Source of the DNA: Gymnothorax reevesii
Taxonomy: Eukaryota > Chordata > Actinopteri > Anguilliformes > Muraenidae
NCBI GenBank assembly: GCA_029721435.1
Contig: CM056574.1
Span: forward strand, 69,359,501-69,423,500
Direction: 5' to 3'
Length of the DNA stretch: 64,000 nt
Shown: positions 12,795 to 24,645 of the stretch, in pieces
How positions within the stretch are numbered: position 1 is the first letter of the stretch
Layout of the letters: every line of letters starts with the position of its first letter
Made by a program: the position numbers and the translations under genes
The notes under the pieces: generated by a model
The model's input: the letters and a program-made list of their open reading frames with translations, nothing else
Database searches by the model: none
Told to the model about the DNA's origin: nothing

Positions 12795-13127
12795 AGGACC
12801 CCTATAACTGTAATTAGGGCGGATCTCAGGACACAATTGAAACGCACACTTGAGTGCCTATATAAGAAGGATATAATGTAGGAAAAAAAAACGTGGTGTT
12901 GCACATGATAGATTAACATTTTTTAAAGATTGCCGTAATATATTAGTTTTAGTAGTTTAGATTAATTATGCACAACATTAATATCACCTTAACTTTTCAT
13001 GCAGGGGGCAGTGTGCACGCCAAAAATAGCATTTGAGCTGCATAAAAAAATGTGCACCAAAGTCTGAAAAAGTTTACGCGTGCAAATGTTTGCGCACCTA
13101 AAGATTTTACAAAAAAAGGCCTGATTT

Positions 13128-15366
13128 ACATCATATTTGGGAATCACTTGTTGGTTTGAAGACCTTTCATTTGGTGTAAAACTGGTGATGTGTTATGCAG
13201 TATGATCTAGCGCTGGTGTTTATTTGAGCTTGGCTGGGTTTCCCCAAGCCAAAGCTAGGCTTGGCCGTCAGAATTCCAGCTCGAGGCTGCCAGGTTAGCC
13301 TACTCAGATAAGGTGCCGCATTGCAGAGCAGTAGTGACTTCCACACCGCGGGTTTGATCCCCGGTCGTACCAGCCAGCAGTGGTCAGCAGCTTTTTCAGA
13401 GCAGCGCACAATTGGTTTTGCTCTGCTAGGAAACCAAATTGGGAATGGACTGCTGGGATGGGATACTAAAAATAGTCGCTTTGTTTATAGCTCAAGCGCC
13501 TCCTGTTGGCTAACTGGGTGCTCATCTGTAAGATTCTAAGCTTGCTCATGTTCGGGTATCCTCAGCCCTCGTTCTGGATTTGCTAAGTTTTGATCTATGA
13601 GTTTTAAGAAGCAGTGGCTGACTGGCGCGTGCTTCAGAGGAGAGCTGTGAACTGTCTTCGCTCTACTTAAGTTGACAACATGGGGTCGCACACGGGCAAG
13701 CTTTGGACAGAGTTCACAAATTGGGAATTCCAGATTTGGGTGGGATTGGAGATGCCAAATTTAAATAAATTAGTAAATAAATAAATAAAATAAAAAGAAT
13801 TCCAGCTCGAGCACTTGGCCATCATTGCAACCTGAGCAAGTGCTCGAGCTTCCAATCACTCATCTGACCACTAACCCCAAGGGCCCCACAACTTGGAGGG
13901 GTCAGCTATCATCTCACTGCTGAACAGTGAGGCCACCACAAATCCAAAGGCTAGCTCAATCACAACTAGCATTTCAGCGGTATATTCCAGAGTGAATATG
14001 TGAAATATATTTGCTATTTTTTTCAGCTATTTTTTGTAATTGATTGAGTCGTAAGTTACATTTTGATTTAATTCAGAATTTAAGCCAAAAATCTAGGTGT
14101 CAAAACACAATTAAAACATTCAAGAACTGCTCAAGAACTTTCTTGTAGTTGAGTAACTGAGGGGAATCTTGTGTTGGGCAGTGCAATTGAAATCCCTTTC
14201 ACAGGGCACACATACAGTTTTGAGAAGGATTATGTCAAACATACATCATGTTGCTACTTAATATAAACAAAAATGATAGCATAACAATCAGTCACAGCAA
14301 TGCAAAGGCACCTTGGTCTGAGACATCCTTCACAGGTATAAATGCCACCTCTAGTCTAGTGGAAGACGGTCATTATGTCTTTCATATTTTTATTGAGATA
14401 TATAGCACATATATAATATCAGATCTGCATTGTAAACTGCAATTACGACAAAAGTGTAAAGAACAATTGACAAAAGAAGATGAGAGATAAAAAGACGGTC
14501 ATTATGAATGAATAAGTTGCAGTCAAAGCAGTAGTAACAGCCAGCATGCCCTGCTGTCACCAATAGCCTATAAATTACACATTTATACACCCCTTTGAAT
14601 AGCAACAATAGAATAATCTCTGCAAACTAGAGGGAGTCTCCATCATTATTAGGTGATGACAGAAAAATGTAATTCCTAGCGCACATTAACTGAGAGTGGT
14701 TTAAATAAGAGAATAATTGTCACTCTACAGGAAACCATTCTGCCTAATGACACTGCAGCCAGAGTCTGAGAGTGTTCACATAAAGGCTGTGATCCTTCCA
14801 GAAATATACAAAACAACATACTTTCACTTGCGTGAGTGTTTGTATCCGTGTGTGCATGCGTGTGTGCAAGATAAAGTGAGATGTTAAGTGATGTATGTGT
14901 TAGCAGAAGGATGGGCACAACCATGTATTGTGCAAATCTGTGTGCAGGGCCATGTTTATGTGAGTGAATATACAAATATCCATAAGTATTGGAGAATGTC
15001 AATGTGTACGTATCGACGAGTGTATAAATCTGTGTGCATGCGTGCAGATGTGTGTTTATTGGTGAAGATGCATGTAAGTCTGCTCACGTGTGTGCGCAAA
15101 TGTGTGCTTATCTATCCTTGGGTATGTATGCACACGAGTTTGAATGTATTCATCTGTGTGTGTCATGTGTGAATATTTGTTTACATGTATTTGTTTGTCT
15201 ACAATTGCTTACAATGAATGTTTGTATTTATGTATCTGTGTTAATGAGTGAATGTGTCCCAGCATGAGCATTGAGTGTGCATGTGTCAGTTATTGTGTAT
15301 TGTTTGTGCATGCGTATATGTGTCAACATGTGAGTGAAGTGCTGGTGATTGTTTATCCTCACTTCA
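13128..15366. other. Non-coding stretch with hairpin and TG-rich start
   Basis: A short AAAT-type tract lies near 13760-13795. A 14-bp perfect stem (agctcgagcacttg at 13804, its complement ending at 13850) encloses a 19-base loop. From about 14820 the strand becomes TG-rich. No gene was recognised. Confidence 0.4.
13165..13490 (+). repeat. Possible diverged tRNA-derived SINE
   Basis: The stretch gcgggtttgatccccggtcg (13347-13366) resembles a tRNA B box, with an upstream region that could be a degraded A box. No clean 3' tail or target duplication was found. Confidence 0.25.
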
Positions 15367-15656
15367 ACTTGTCATGCAGTGACGCTACCTGACTAAGCAA
15401 CAATATACGACACAAAAGGACACTTTTAGCATCTTTATTTGACACTTGCAGTTAGGTTTGGGGTTAAGGGTAAGGGGTTAGGGGGTAGGTTTTGTTTAAA
15501 ACCGGCGTCAAATAAGGACACCAAATGCCTCCTTTTGCATCTTAATTGACGCTTGGTCAGATAGCGTCACTGTATGACAAGTCAGAATGAGACTGGGCGC
15601 GTATGCTTCATGCATGCATGTGTGAGTGTTTGTCTGTATGTGAATAATTGTGTACC

Positions 15657-15687
<31 letters not shown>

Positions 15688-15840
15688 GTGTGCGTGTATG
15701 CATGCGTGCATGCATATGTGTGCATGTGCAGGTATGTGTCTATGCATATCTGTGTGTGAATGATTTTGTGTCTGTGTGTATCTGCTAATGTGTGTGTGTG
15801 TGTGTCTGTGTGCTTGTACTTCTATACTAGTGAGAACCGA
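14820..15840 (+). repeat. TG-rich region with imperfect (TG)n
   Basis: About 1 kb of the plus strand is dominated by TG, TGTA and TGCA steps, with the purest run near 15657-15695. Overlapping ORFs on both strands here (Cys/Val-rich or His/Thr-rich) are low-complexity artefacts. A MITE at 15367-15582 interrupts it. Confidence 0.75.
15367..15582. mobile_element. 216-bp MITE with ACTTGTCAT inverted ends
   Basis: Left end ACTTGTCATGCAGTGACGCT; right end on the other strand ACTTGTCATACAGTGACGCT, continuing with matches into cctgactaagc / tctgaccaagc and acacaaaagga / atgcaaaagga. The inverted repeat is about 50 bases per side. The interior includes a ggttaagggtaaggggttag tract. Target duplication is unclear. 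Confidence 0.65.
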
Positions 15841-15894
15841 AAGACCTCACAACTATTGTAAAGTCTGAGAGAAACTGACCTATGAGGGCATTTT

Positions 15895-16150
15895 TGTGGT
15901 TGTCACTATGTAAAGGTTAATTTTGGGCCGAGGGTGAGAGTTTAGGTCTTGGGTTAGGGTTATGATTGGGATTATGTTTAGGACTAAGTCTAGTTTTAAG
16001 TTTAGGTATCAGAATAAGGCTGAAGTTTAATGTATCGTGTTTTAAAGTTAAAATTAGGGTCACTTTGGGGGATTTTAAGGCTAAGGTTAATGTGAAGGAA
16101 AGATTTAAGATTACAGTTTGACCTTAGAGTTAGGGGGCAAGGGAATATTA
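15895..16150 (+). repeat. Degenerate TTAGGG-like tract
   Basis: Imperfect gggttagggttatgattggg and gtttaggactaag-type units run for about 250 bp. They are too diverged for an active telomere. Similar tracts are common in fish intergenic repeats. Confidence 0.4.
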
Positions 16151-16599
16151 CTCACTAGCCACAAAAGCGATGCTGGTATTGTTTTTACTTGGTCAGTGTG
16201 TCATTAGCGAAAACTTCAATATGACCAGTCTGAATCAACTATACAACTGCTTTGAAAGATTTTTTCAGCGTTTTTCCTGGTGTTTAAATGCCTGTCTATA
16301 TATCTGTCTGTCTGTGGTTCTGTTCGTGGACGTTTCTTGTGAACATGAGAGTACAGAAATCTTTTACAATGCAGTCACAAAACATAAAGGATAAAAAGGA
16401 AGGCTGAGTTTGCAGATGGGAGTGGTCTTAATACGCAATCACTGAACAGGGTGTGGTCTGTGTACACATTCACTGAACACTTAATAATGAGGACTGCAAT
16501 ACTGAAAAGACTATGAACATTGCTGTAGCGGCTGCCGCGATCCCAGATGGTCTCATTTGATAATAAAATACTTTTTGGTCCTCTCAAGTGTAGATATAC

Positions 16600-16672
16600 T
16601 CTAGTGTGTGTGTGTGTGTGGGTGTGTGCGCATGCGAGCGCGCTTGTGTGTGTGTGTGTGCGCGTGTGAGCA
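16600..16672 (+). repeat. (TG)n / (CG)n microsatellite
   Basis: Two TG runs flank a gcgcatgcgagcgcgctt core. Alternating purine-pyrimidine sequence of this kind can adopt Z-DNA. Confidence 0.8.
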
Positions 16673-17985
16673 GATGTCACTAAGTGAGTGGGGAACAGAG
16701 AGGCAGAAATGTATTGGGCTCTAATTTACACATGAGTGGACCAGCAGCTCCCGTATTTACATTTAAATTGATATTTCAAATTCTTAATTAAGGACGAGGA
16801 TGGGACTCTTCTGGTCGGCCGCCGCCTCTTCCTCATCCTCCTCTGCCTCAGTCGGGCTCACAGACTGCTCGGCGGAGCCCCCAGCCCGCATACATTTTAA
16901 ACCAGAACCACAACACTCCTGTTCATTCTCCATCTTGATAGCAATTTCTCTGAACATTACTGAATTCATTTTGCCCCCTAGTGGCCAAATCCCACATAGT
17001 GTCTGACTACAAACAAGAATTACGACCATGCTGCTTCTGGTGTATTTTAAAATCAAAATAATGGTGGCCTGCTCTTGAATGTGCGGTGCCTCACAGTCTA
17101 CACGTTTGAACAGATGCACTGCTGGTGATTAAAAAGTACTGACAGACATTGAGCCAGGAGCAAGACGCCACTCCAGCAGGAATAGACCGAACTTCTCGGC
17201 GTGCCTCACTCTACCCCACCCAGCCTTCACCCTATGACCCACAGAGAGCCCCGGCTTCACAGCAGGACTCCCCAATTCATCCCATTACTTCCCCAAAACA
17301 GAATTTCAATGACTTTAAAAGAGCCATACTAGCATTACCTGCTAATTATGTTTAAGGACCTCATTAAGAGTAGGTGGAGCGGTTTTCTTTTTTTTTTTTA
17401 AATCTCTAATTAGGTTTTTTCTCTTAAAGTGCAGCCATAATGGAAGAGTTCTGAGATAAACACGGAAAGAAAGAAATTAATCCTTTTTTGGGAAAATTAA
17501 CCCCTTCTGAAAACTGAAATAAGCCTTTTCTTCTGAAGAAGCGGGATCTATTAAACTCGGCTTCCATGGTGTGATCTGTGGAGTAGATACATTTATTTAG
17601 ACTGAGTGTAATCAGAGCATGCAGCTCAGATATTATTTGGGGGCATACGAATTCTCTGAAACAGGCAGCCTTTTTCCTTTCCTCTCCACTTTTCCTTCAA
17701 TTCACTCGAAAACATTACTCAGGGAGAAGGAAAGTTGCAGGGAGATTTTGAAGTTACCTTCAAACATTTTTGAGAAAAATCACTGTCCTTTACTTCAATA
17801 CCTCATGAGCTCAGCAGCGATTGATAATGACCCCAGTGATCCAACCGGAAAACAACAATGCATGACGTATCCAATCACTACAACTGTAAAGGACTGTGGT
17901 GTACTCATTCATTTCACCCATATTTTATTATGATTCGCTAGTGTTGTTCCCCTTTTGAGTCCGGGGTTGCCTGTTATCATCATCC
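16673..17985. other. Non-coding stretch; weak coding-exon candidate on minus strand
   Basis: From 16934 toward 16790 the minus strand reads an acidic peptide starting MENEQECC and containing TEAEEDEEEAAAD. It has an ATG, but no consensus splice donor follows before the stop, and no domain is recognised. The motif gccccctagtggcc near 16975-16988 is common in fish repeats. AT-rich sequence around 16755-16795 and 17590-17640 could be regulatory. I do not call a gene. Confidence 0.25.
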
Positions 17986-17989
17986 AGCG

Positions 17990-18660
17990 TCTGTAGCATA
18001 GCTTACTAATCTCAAAATTTGTTGGGAAACATATCAATTGACCAAAGACAAATGGCGTAACATTCCGTGGACTGATGAGAGTAAACATGCTCTTTTCGGG
18101 TCTAGCGGTTGTTGACAGTATATCAGACAACCCCCTGGTACTGAATTCAAGCCACAGTACACTGTGAAGACAGTGAAGCACAGTGGTGCAAAAATCATGG
18201 TATGGGGATGTTTTTCATGCTATGTTGCTAAGCTAATTTATTGTATACCAGACATTATGGATCAGTTTGGATACATCAAAATACTTGAAGAGATTATGTT
18301 GCCATATTCCGAAGAGGACATACCCCTGAAATGGATGTTTCAACAGGACAATGACCCCAAACGCACGAGTAAGTGAGCAACATCTTGGTTCCAGACAAAC
18401 AGGATTGAGGTAATGGAGTGGCCAGCTCAATCCACTGGCCTCTACCCCATTGAAAACTTGTGGGGTGACAATAAAAATGCAGTTTCTGAAGCAAAACCAA
18501 AAATTTACAGGAACTGAGGAATGCAGTTTGTTCATCCTGGGTTGAAATACCTGTTTCTTGGTGTCAGAGGATGGTTGACTGGATGCAACGCAGATGCACA
18601 GCAGATCTGAAAAACAATGGTTATGTAGCTAAATATGACTTGAATTTAAAGTGATCTTGA
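17990..18660 (+). pseudogene. Tc1-like transposase relic
   Basis: Conceptual translation shows a DD34E-type Tc1 transposase core. The first acidic site is in WTDESKHALFG near 18060-18100. It is followed by the VKTVKHSGAKIMVWGCFS segment near 18167-18220, the second Asp in FQQDNDPK near 18340-18362, and PIENLW near 18448-18465. In-frame stops (for example just after the first motif and after the KRTSK segment) and frame changes make it non-functional. The N-terminal DNA-binding part is not visible and clear inverted ends were not found, so it is a partial, old copy. The three catalytic positions are still legible. Confidence 0.75.
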
Positions 18661-18842
18661 GTTAAATTTAGTGTGAGTTTGAAGAAAAAATGGTTGACCC
18701 AGCTATTTTATTTTAACAGATTAATATTCCTTTTCTTTGCTTCCTGTAAAAGAATAACACGGACTTGATCAAATTTGTTAATGCTTTCATTTAGAACTGA
18801 ATGAAAGTTTCCACTACTTTTAAAAAACAGAACTGAAGGCTA

Positions 18843-18880
18843 TTAAAGTGCCCCTATTATGTAACTTTTCATTAGTCATT
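18843..18880. repeat. Possible TTAA-element terminal fragment
   Basis: ttaaagtgcccctattatgt resembles the TTAA-AGGGGNCCTATTATG ends of the element at 10.4 kb. No partner end was found nearby. Confidence 0.25.
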
Positions 18881-19084
18881 CTTGTATTCTTGAAGTCTAC
18901 TAATAAAAGTTTTAAATGCGTCATTGTTAAAAAAAAAGAAAAAAACACTTGACACTTGAGTTTTCTCATGCTTGCCATTTCTGCAACACCTGTCTCTGAA
19001 ACTTTCCGTTGAGGTCCTGCCTTGCCCTACCGAAAACCCCAGTGTGTTGTTATTGGTCAACCACTTTGTGCATTTCAACCCATT

Positions 19085-19525
19085 TACGCATGGCTGGCGT
19101 TACCGTGGTCGGTCAGGGACAGTCCCTGTTTTCCATTCTCGGACAGAAGCAGGGAAATAAAGTGCCAAAAATCACACAGAGGCAGGTGCCCACAATCAGA
19201 AGTGAAGTGTTCCTACTCCTGTTGATGGGCAAAAAATGGGTTTTCTGTAGGGGCCGTGTGCACGCATGTTCTGCTCACGTAGACGGCATCAAACAGTAAT
19301 TGCAGTCACCCTCAATCGTCTCGGACCCCTCATCTCATGATCAGTCTTGGTTGCTGTCTGGAATCTGTTACGTACAGGCTGTAACCAGATGTGGTGCTCT
19401 TGAGCTGCCATCATCACTCGTGGCTGCCCTAAGCGGGGTCGGTCAGTGACAGTGCCTGTGTTCCATTCTCGGATAGACAGCCGACTGATTGTTGAACAGT
19501 GACAGTGCAAATGACACACCACTCT
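19085..19525 (-). pseudogene. Tc1-like transposase N-terminal fragment, duplicated
   Basis: The minus strand from 19522 to 19289 reads a Tc1-type DNA-binding region. It contains HCHCSTISRL, a TGTVTDRPRLGQPRV hook and a WLQPVRNRFQTAT segment, which are recognisable parts of the paired helix-turn-helix domains. Part of the same stretch (gtcggtcagggacag... ccattctcggac, near 19111-19145) appears a second time about 330 bp away (19441-19475), so the fragment is itself duplicated. No catalytic domain follows. It is a truncated relic. Confidence 0.65.
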
Positions 19526-19529
19526 TCTG

Positions 19530-21405
19530 TGGCTGAAATCTGCCCCTAAAATGCCAAAGGCTCTTTTTTTCTCTCCTGTGTCACAAGCTGTTCCATTTTA
19601 TTGATGCAGTAGCATTTTTCGGGCGTTTTTTTTTGGCTTTATGTAGGCTATTGACCACACCAAAAAGAACAAGTCGAGTGTCACTGTAAACATCACAAAC
19701 AGCTCAATGTTTGTTATTACAGAAGTGCTTGGCACGTGCACATGCTGCGCATCAGGATTACAATACAACGCGCTTTTCTTTATTTCCTCTCGTGCCTCAC
19801 TGGAAAAGCAATTAAAATCAATCGATTCTTCAATTTGCCGCAAATACAGTACATACCTGTGTGTTTATAATAGGGCTAAGAATATTTGCATTTTATTCGC
19901 ATTTTTTAATGTCGTGCTATTTGTTCAACACAACTGTACATCTCCAGTGGCCTGGCAGAGCCAGGATCGCTGCAGTAACCATGTGAAGAGTGCTGATAGC
20001 TTCCTGCCACTTAGCTAGGGGGAGGCATCCTTTTTGTTCCAGAGCAACATCTGCTCCAGCAGCAAAAATGAAAGGAGGGGAATTGAGAACTTAGGAAGGA
20101 AGCAGTAGGAGATTGGCATAAAATTAGCCAAAGAGTAGAAAGGGTAGAATGAGAGAGGGAGAGAAATAGAAGTAGAGACCCTTAAATACGAGCCGTTCCT
20201 AGCTCACAATACAAGTAGAAGTCCCAACAGAAGTCCTCAGTCAGCAAGCAGTGAAAATAACAAGCCAAATAATAACAAACTTTATCAGAAAACCAGCATT
20301 GTTACAATTACAATAAACCAATTATAGTATTATATGCCACAAATTGTTATAACTTGCTTAAAAATAATACATTTTGGAAACAACAACTCTCCACTCAGGA
20401 GATATGAAGGAGCAACTCAGGTCAATGTCAAATACAGATTAAGTAGTCACAGCCTGGCCATTGAAATTGTTAGAAAAACAATACTCTTGTCCCAAAAAAG
20501 TGAAGACATATCACTCCTAGGGGAAGCCGAAACGGGGCTTTCTTCTTCTTCTGATGATGATTATTACTGATGTTTTATTGCTATTTTTGTGTTTTGAATT
20601 TCTTAGGTGCATATGTTTTGGAAACTTGACATGTCAATTAAACTGCTTGAAATCAAATTGAAAAAAGTAGTACTGAGGGACAAAGAGATAGAGAGAAATA
20701 CAGAGTATGAAAAGGACAGAAAAATACACAAGGGAGGAAGAGAGAGAGACAGAAAGTGCCGGAAAGGGAGGGTGAAATTGACAGACCAAGAGAGAGGGAC
20801 AGAGAGATGGGAGAGAGAGAAGGAGGAAAATCTACAAAAAGGGAGGGAGAGAAAGTAAGAGACTGAGAGGGAGGGATCTGATCCCTTGCAGTGAGCACTA
20901 GCACTAGATTTTTAATTTACTGGACAACTCAGGAGCAGGTCTAATATGACAGAGCCAATCAGCAGTGGTTTTGGCGTGGGCGCCAGACTGCACTGCAGGA
21001 CGATACACTCCCATGTGTCCTCCCCCTTAATGGAGTCTCAATAAACCCTAGACTCTTAAATTCGGCGGGGGGGTTATGACAGCGCAGACATTACCCCAGC
21101 TACCCAGAAACCCCACCAACCCACCCCCCCAAAACACTACCAGCACATGCTGAGTCATCATCTCTTCATACCTTAGAAGCACAGGAGACACAAATGCACA
21201 GAGGCAACAATCATGTACAGTCGAACATTGCCACATCTCCTGCACCTCCTACAGCCATGAACTGCCAAACACTGCCGCTTAAATCATTCCCAGATAACAA
21301 TACATTCAACTCCTAAACTTTTACGGGTGATTCAACCCCCATGAAGTTCAAATATCGAACATCGGCTATTCTCCCTTGAATGGGGCGTGCCATTTTATTA
21401 GATCA
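19530..21405. other. Non-coding stretch with purine-rich tract
   Basis: No gene or repeat end was recognised apart from a GA-rich block at about 20675-20875 (ggagagagag-type) and G and C runs near 21064-21072 and 21121-21130. ORFs across the GA block are low-complexity Arg/Glu/Lys or Ser/Leu/Pro readings. Confidence 0.45.
20675..20875 (+). repeat. Purine-rich (GA) low-complexity tract
   Basis: About 200 bp is almost all A and G on the plus strand, built from irregular gagaga, ggaga and aaag units. Such polypurine tracts can form triplex DNA. Confidence 0.7.
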
Positions 21406-21410
21406 GTCTC

Positions 21411-22442
21411 TGTAAGGAGAGGTCGGAAGAACACCAGGTGCAGGAAGCAGAGGTGTTTAATAAACACAAAACACTAAGGAGAAATTGGCAGACACGCCAG
21501 AAATAAAACACTGTGCACAAGCACTGAGCAAATGGGAAAACTAAAGTACACTGCCAAAGGCAGGGGGAAACAGAAATACACACTCCAAGAGTGGTTAAAC
21601 TAAGGAAACAAAAACTGAACCTAACTTAACTGATGGATACACTGGGAGACTTAAACACGGGGCAGACAAGACAAGAACTCAGCAAAAAACAAGACTCGGG
21701 AATCATACACGGGAGGAACTCGGAAGGCACGAGGAGCTGAGATTTCACCAAGTAGAACAGAGTCAATACGGAGGATCCGTCTGACATCCGCTCTCCTAGC
21801 TCTGCCACATATAGCCACGAGAGGAGGCGGGGACTCGACATGCAATCTCGGAAGGAAACAGAGACACGTGAGATTAATAAACAATTACACGAGAACCGGG
21901 TTAACAATAATGACTCGAGACAAGACGCTGAGACCATCGATCAAGCTAGACAGTTTAGATTAAGGCAATCTAAACGTGAAAAGTTAGAAGCACTACAAGA
22001 AAAGCAAAGAAAAGCATAGTTTTAAACGCAGTAATTAATCAGGTACAGCTTAGGTAGAAATCACGAAGGCTAGGAAACGCAAGCACTCACAAATGAGTTA
22101 ATAAGGTTAATACTACGTGACAAAATATTTACAATCACCCTTAAATAAGTGCTGGTTAGTGCGGGTTAGTAATTATCCTATCAGAGAACGCATTCACTCA
22201 GAGTTTCTCCCAGAATTAAACACAGCTAGAAGCAATGAATGAAATATCAGAGCCTAAACCGAAAGAGGAAACGTGATTGGACGACGAAACGCAGGCATCC
22301 TGAAGGCTGTCACACAAAATCACTGAAGGCAGATTGGGAGTGGATTGTCAGACGGCCGAACTGAAAGCTGAAATACAAAATGAAAGTAAAGCACAAGCAC
22401 AAATAAGCTCGAGACAACACACAAAAGGGCAGAATCATAACA
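21411..22442 (-). mobile_element. Solo LTR, minus strand, 1032 bp
   Basis: Read on the minus strand it starts TGTTATGATTCTGCCC and ends CTCTCCTTACA (TG...CA). It is flanked by the 5-bp duplication GTCTC (21406-21410 and 22443-22447). Near its 3' end the minus strand has gtttattaaacacctctgc, placing a polyadenylation-like AT-rich motif where an LTR would have one. No internal gag-pol sequence lies next to it. The first 15 bases match the solo LTR at 2734, so the two may be related LTR families. Length, termini and target duplication all fit a Ty3/gypsy-type solo LTR. Confidence 0.7.
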
Positions 22443-22447
22443 GTCTC

Positions 22448-23298
22448 TTTATCAGAGCTTAGCTGTGACGTTACTCCCCCTGCTCTGCATATACGCTACT
22501 TACAGCATACACACAGCACAGTCGCCATCTTTCCACCGCGATTTTTGTGAAGTAAGCAAGCTAGTCAGCGTGCACAGAGTACTTTTCCATATCCATTATG
22601 TAACATTAGTTTGTTAACTAGCTGGCTAGTCAGTGTTGACTGTGCATTCAAAAACCATGGCAAATTCAACCGTGAATGTCTGTCACTCATCACGGTGTAT
22701 CAAAGTGATGTAGCTCAGAAAAACATAAAGCTCACGGCAAATGCAAAATTTACTCAACTCGTTTCATAACTTTCATTTCATTTTCATCCTCTATATCATG
22801 TATATTCCCAGGATCGGCTACCGTACCGCACAGTGAGTTTGTGTCATTTGTCATGTATGTTTGTAGTCAGTCATGCAGACATAGTCAAGGTCTAGGTGCA
22901 GTAAATCTAACTTACCTGCTTTCTTTCTGGGCAGGCGAGTCGTTTCAATACCCAGATATGACACAAAAGATGCATAATGTTGAAGTATTATCATTGATGA
23001 TAATACTTGAACACTATGCATCTTTAGTTTGATATCCGGCATAATGCGTGAGTGAAATACAAGTGAAAATGACAGCCATAGTGAGCCTACGGCGTCACCA
23101 TTTACAGCGCCCCTTTCCTTTCGGTATTTCCTCAAACATACCGTCTGCTGGAAGTGTCATGGGGCGTTCCCTGAACTTATCAAAAACATCTAAACAATTC
23201 AAAAGGATGATCCCATATGAAAAATTTCCTACTCATGATTGATTTTGTATATTTATGCAGCTATTGAGTGTGACTTGCTGTTCCATTATAATGTCCCT
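22448..23298. other. Non-coding stretch with an imperfect hairpin
   Basis: Around 22940-23030 the paired sequences atgcataatgttgaagta and tacttgaacactatgcat form an imperfect hairpin around ttatcattgatgataa. No gene was recognised. Confidence 0.4.
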
Positions 23299-23302
23299 TT
23301 AA

Positions 23303-24645
23303 AGGTGACCTATTATGCTATTTTTCCAAGTTTATATTTTGGTCTTTGACTCCCCTAGAGTACTACTGATCACGCAAAGTAAAAAAGGGTACTTATATCG
23401 CTCATACTGCCATCCTCAAAAAACCCTATATGTAGTCCATAGTAGTCTCTGCCTGAAACGCCTCATTGGGGTGGCTCTTACACTATGGCCCCCACTCCCT
23501 GTGTGCCCACTTTCTTCTGACTGGCCAGCTCTGTGGAGGGCGGATCTAGGCAGGACGAGGCAGCAGAACACAGTTTTTCTGGTCCGGCTCTTCAGAGTGA
23601 AACTGTTGTGTCTCCCGAAGGAATCGTGTATAGATGTGTATAGATCTCATGAAATTAACTTGTTTTAATAAACGCAATGGTGAAAGTGGAGGACACAGTG
23701 CGAAAGTCTGGCAGCTCAAGCATGAATTTGTTATCGGCTACAGTTTGCTACGGTAACAGTTGGTGAGTACAGCGGTTTTTCTACTCTGTAGCTAGGATGC
23801 AGGGAAAGTTAGAATCCACCCCATACAGACACATTTGTAGAACGGGTCGACATGCCCAAGTGTAGACCGGAGACCGTAGAAATCTGTGGGTTTAGCGGGA
23901 AACATGGACAGTGAGGAGCAGCTAAAAGTGGACCAACAGCTTAGGGACTGCTTCGGTGTGTATTTGGACCTGCTGGTTGGTGTGCATAGCTGTGGTGTGT
24001 TGTTGCGTGGAGAAACGAACAGTTTCCTTACTGGTATGTGACAGAGGGGTGAAAGCTCCAGGCTAAAAAGCCTTTTTGGAAACTGCCTTTGGTAATGGAT
24101 TACTTATTGCTTTGAAATGACCAGCTTTTCCTCGCGGAAAATGGGCGCGTTAAGGATAGTGTACGAGAGCTATATGGAGCTCAGGTTATGTCATGAACAT
24201 AATACAGGTTTTACAGACCGTAAGTTCCATCTGCGTGAACCGTTGCTTATGTGGAGCTAGCGAATCGATCACTTTTACAGGAAAGAATTTAATATTCAAT
24301 CGATGGCAATGCAGAGAAATTTTTTGTTATACCGAACACGTTATAGCCTGTGCGGTTCCCTATTGCTTACACCGGTAGCATCAGAAAGCTTGCACAGACA
24401 TTGGAGATGTATCAGGCTGACCCTGGTCATTGATAAGTAAAGCGATCTTTTCAGAAGCACCCAAAAACGCACCACAAGCACTGCAAAACCTACGTCTGGT
24501 CTAACTGCAGCCCAACTCTGCAGACATATACAGCACCTCTCCAGTTAGCTTCAACTGTAGTGGCTACAATCAGGCAACGTCATGATGAAACTGTCACATT
24601 GATGCTTGCCGAAGTCACACAAGCATACCGATCAATGGGAGTCAT
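23303..24645 (-). mobile_element. TTAA-type DNA element, copy B (truncated)
   Basis: Begins at TTAA (23299-23302) followed by AGGTGACCTATTATGC. It runs in the opposite direction to copy A: 'gtagtctctgcctgaaacgc' near 23442 is the complement of copy A near 12655, and 'gaacgggtcgacatgcc' near 23840 of copy A near 12252. Similarity fades near 24640, so the far end is missing. Shared ORFs at this end are non-functional by-products. Confidence 0.6.

Larger units (their letters stand above)
8460..13127. mobile_element. Probable large DNA element interrupted by a TTAA element
   Basis: The left end reads tttacctggcctttttatga. The right end, on the other strand, reads gtaaatcaggccttttttt, and both are followed by GC-rich gcgtgca / gcgcaaa stretches. 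If these are true termini, the element is about 2.2 kb once the nested TTAA element (10372-12794) is removed. No transposase is visible. No target duplication was established, so the pairing is tentative. Confidence 0.35.

Noticed and set aside
14888..15270. Cys-rich ORFs on both strands
   Set aside because: Low-complexity TG-rich DNA gives ORFs in several frames.
15895..16150. Interstitial telomere
   Set aside because: The TTAGGG-like units are too few and too irregular.
16784..17119. Possible first exon on the minus strand with an acidic stretch
   Set aside because: No splice donor, domain or neighbouring exon was found, so evidence is insufficient for a gene call.
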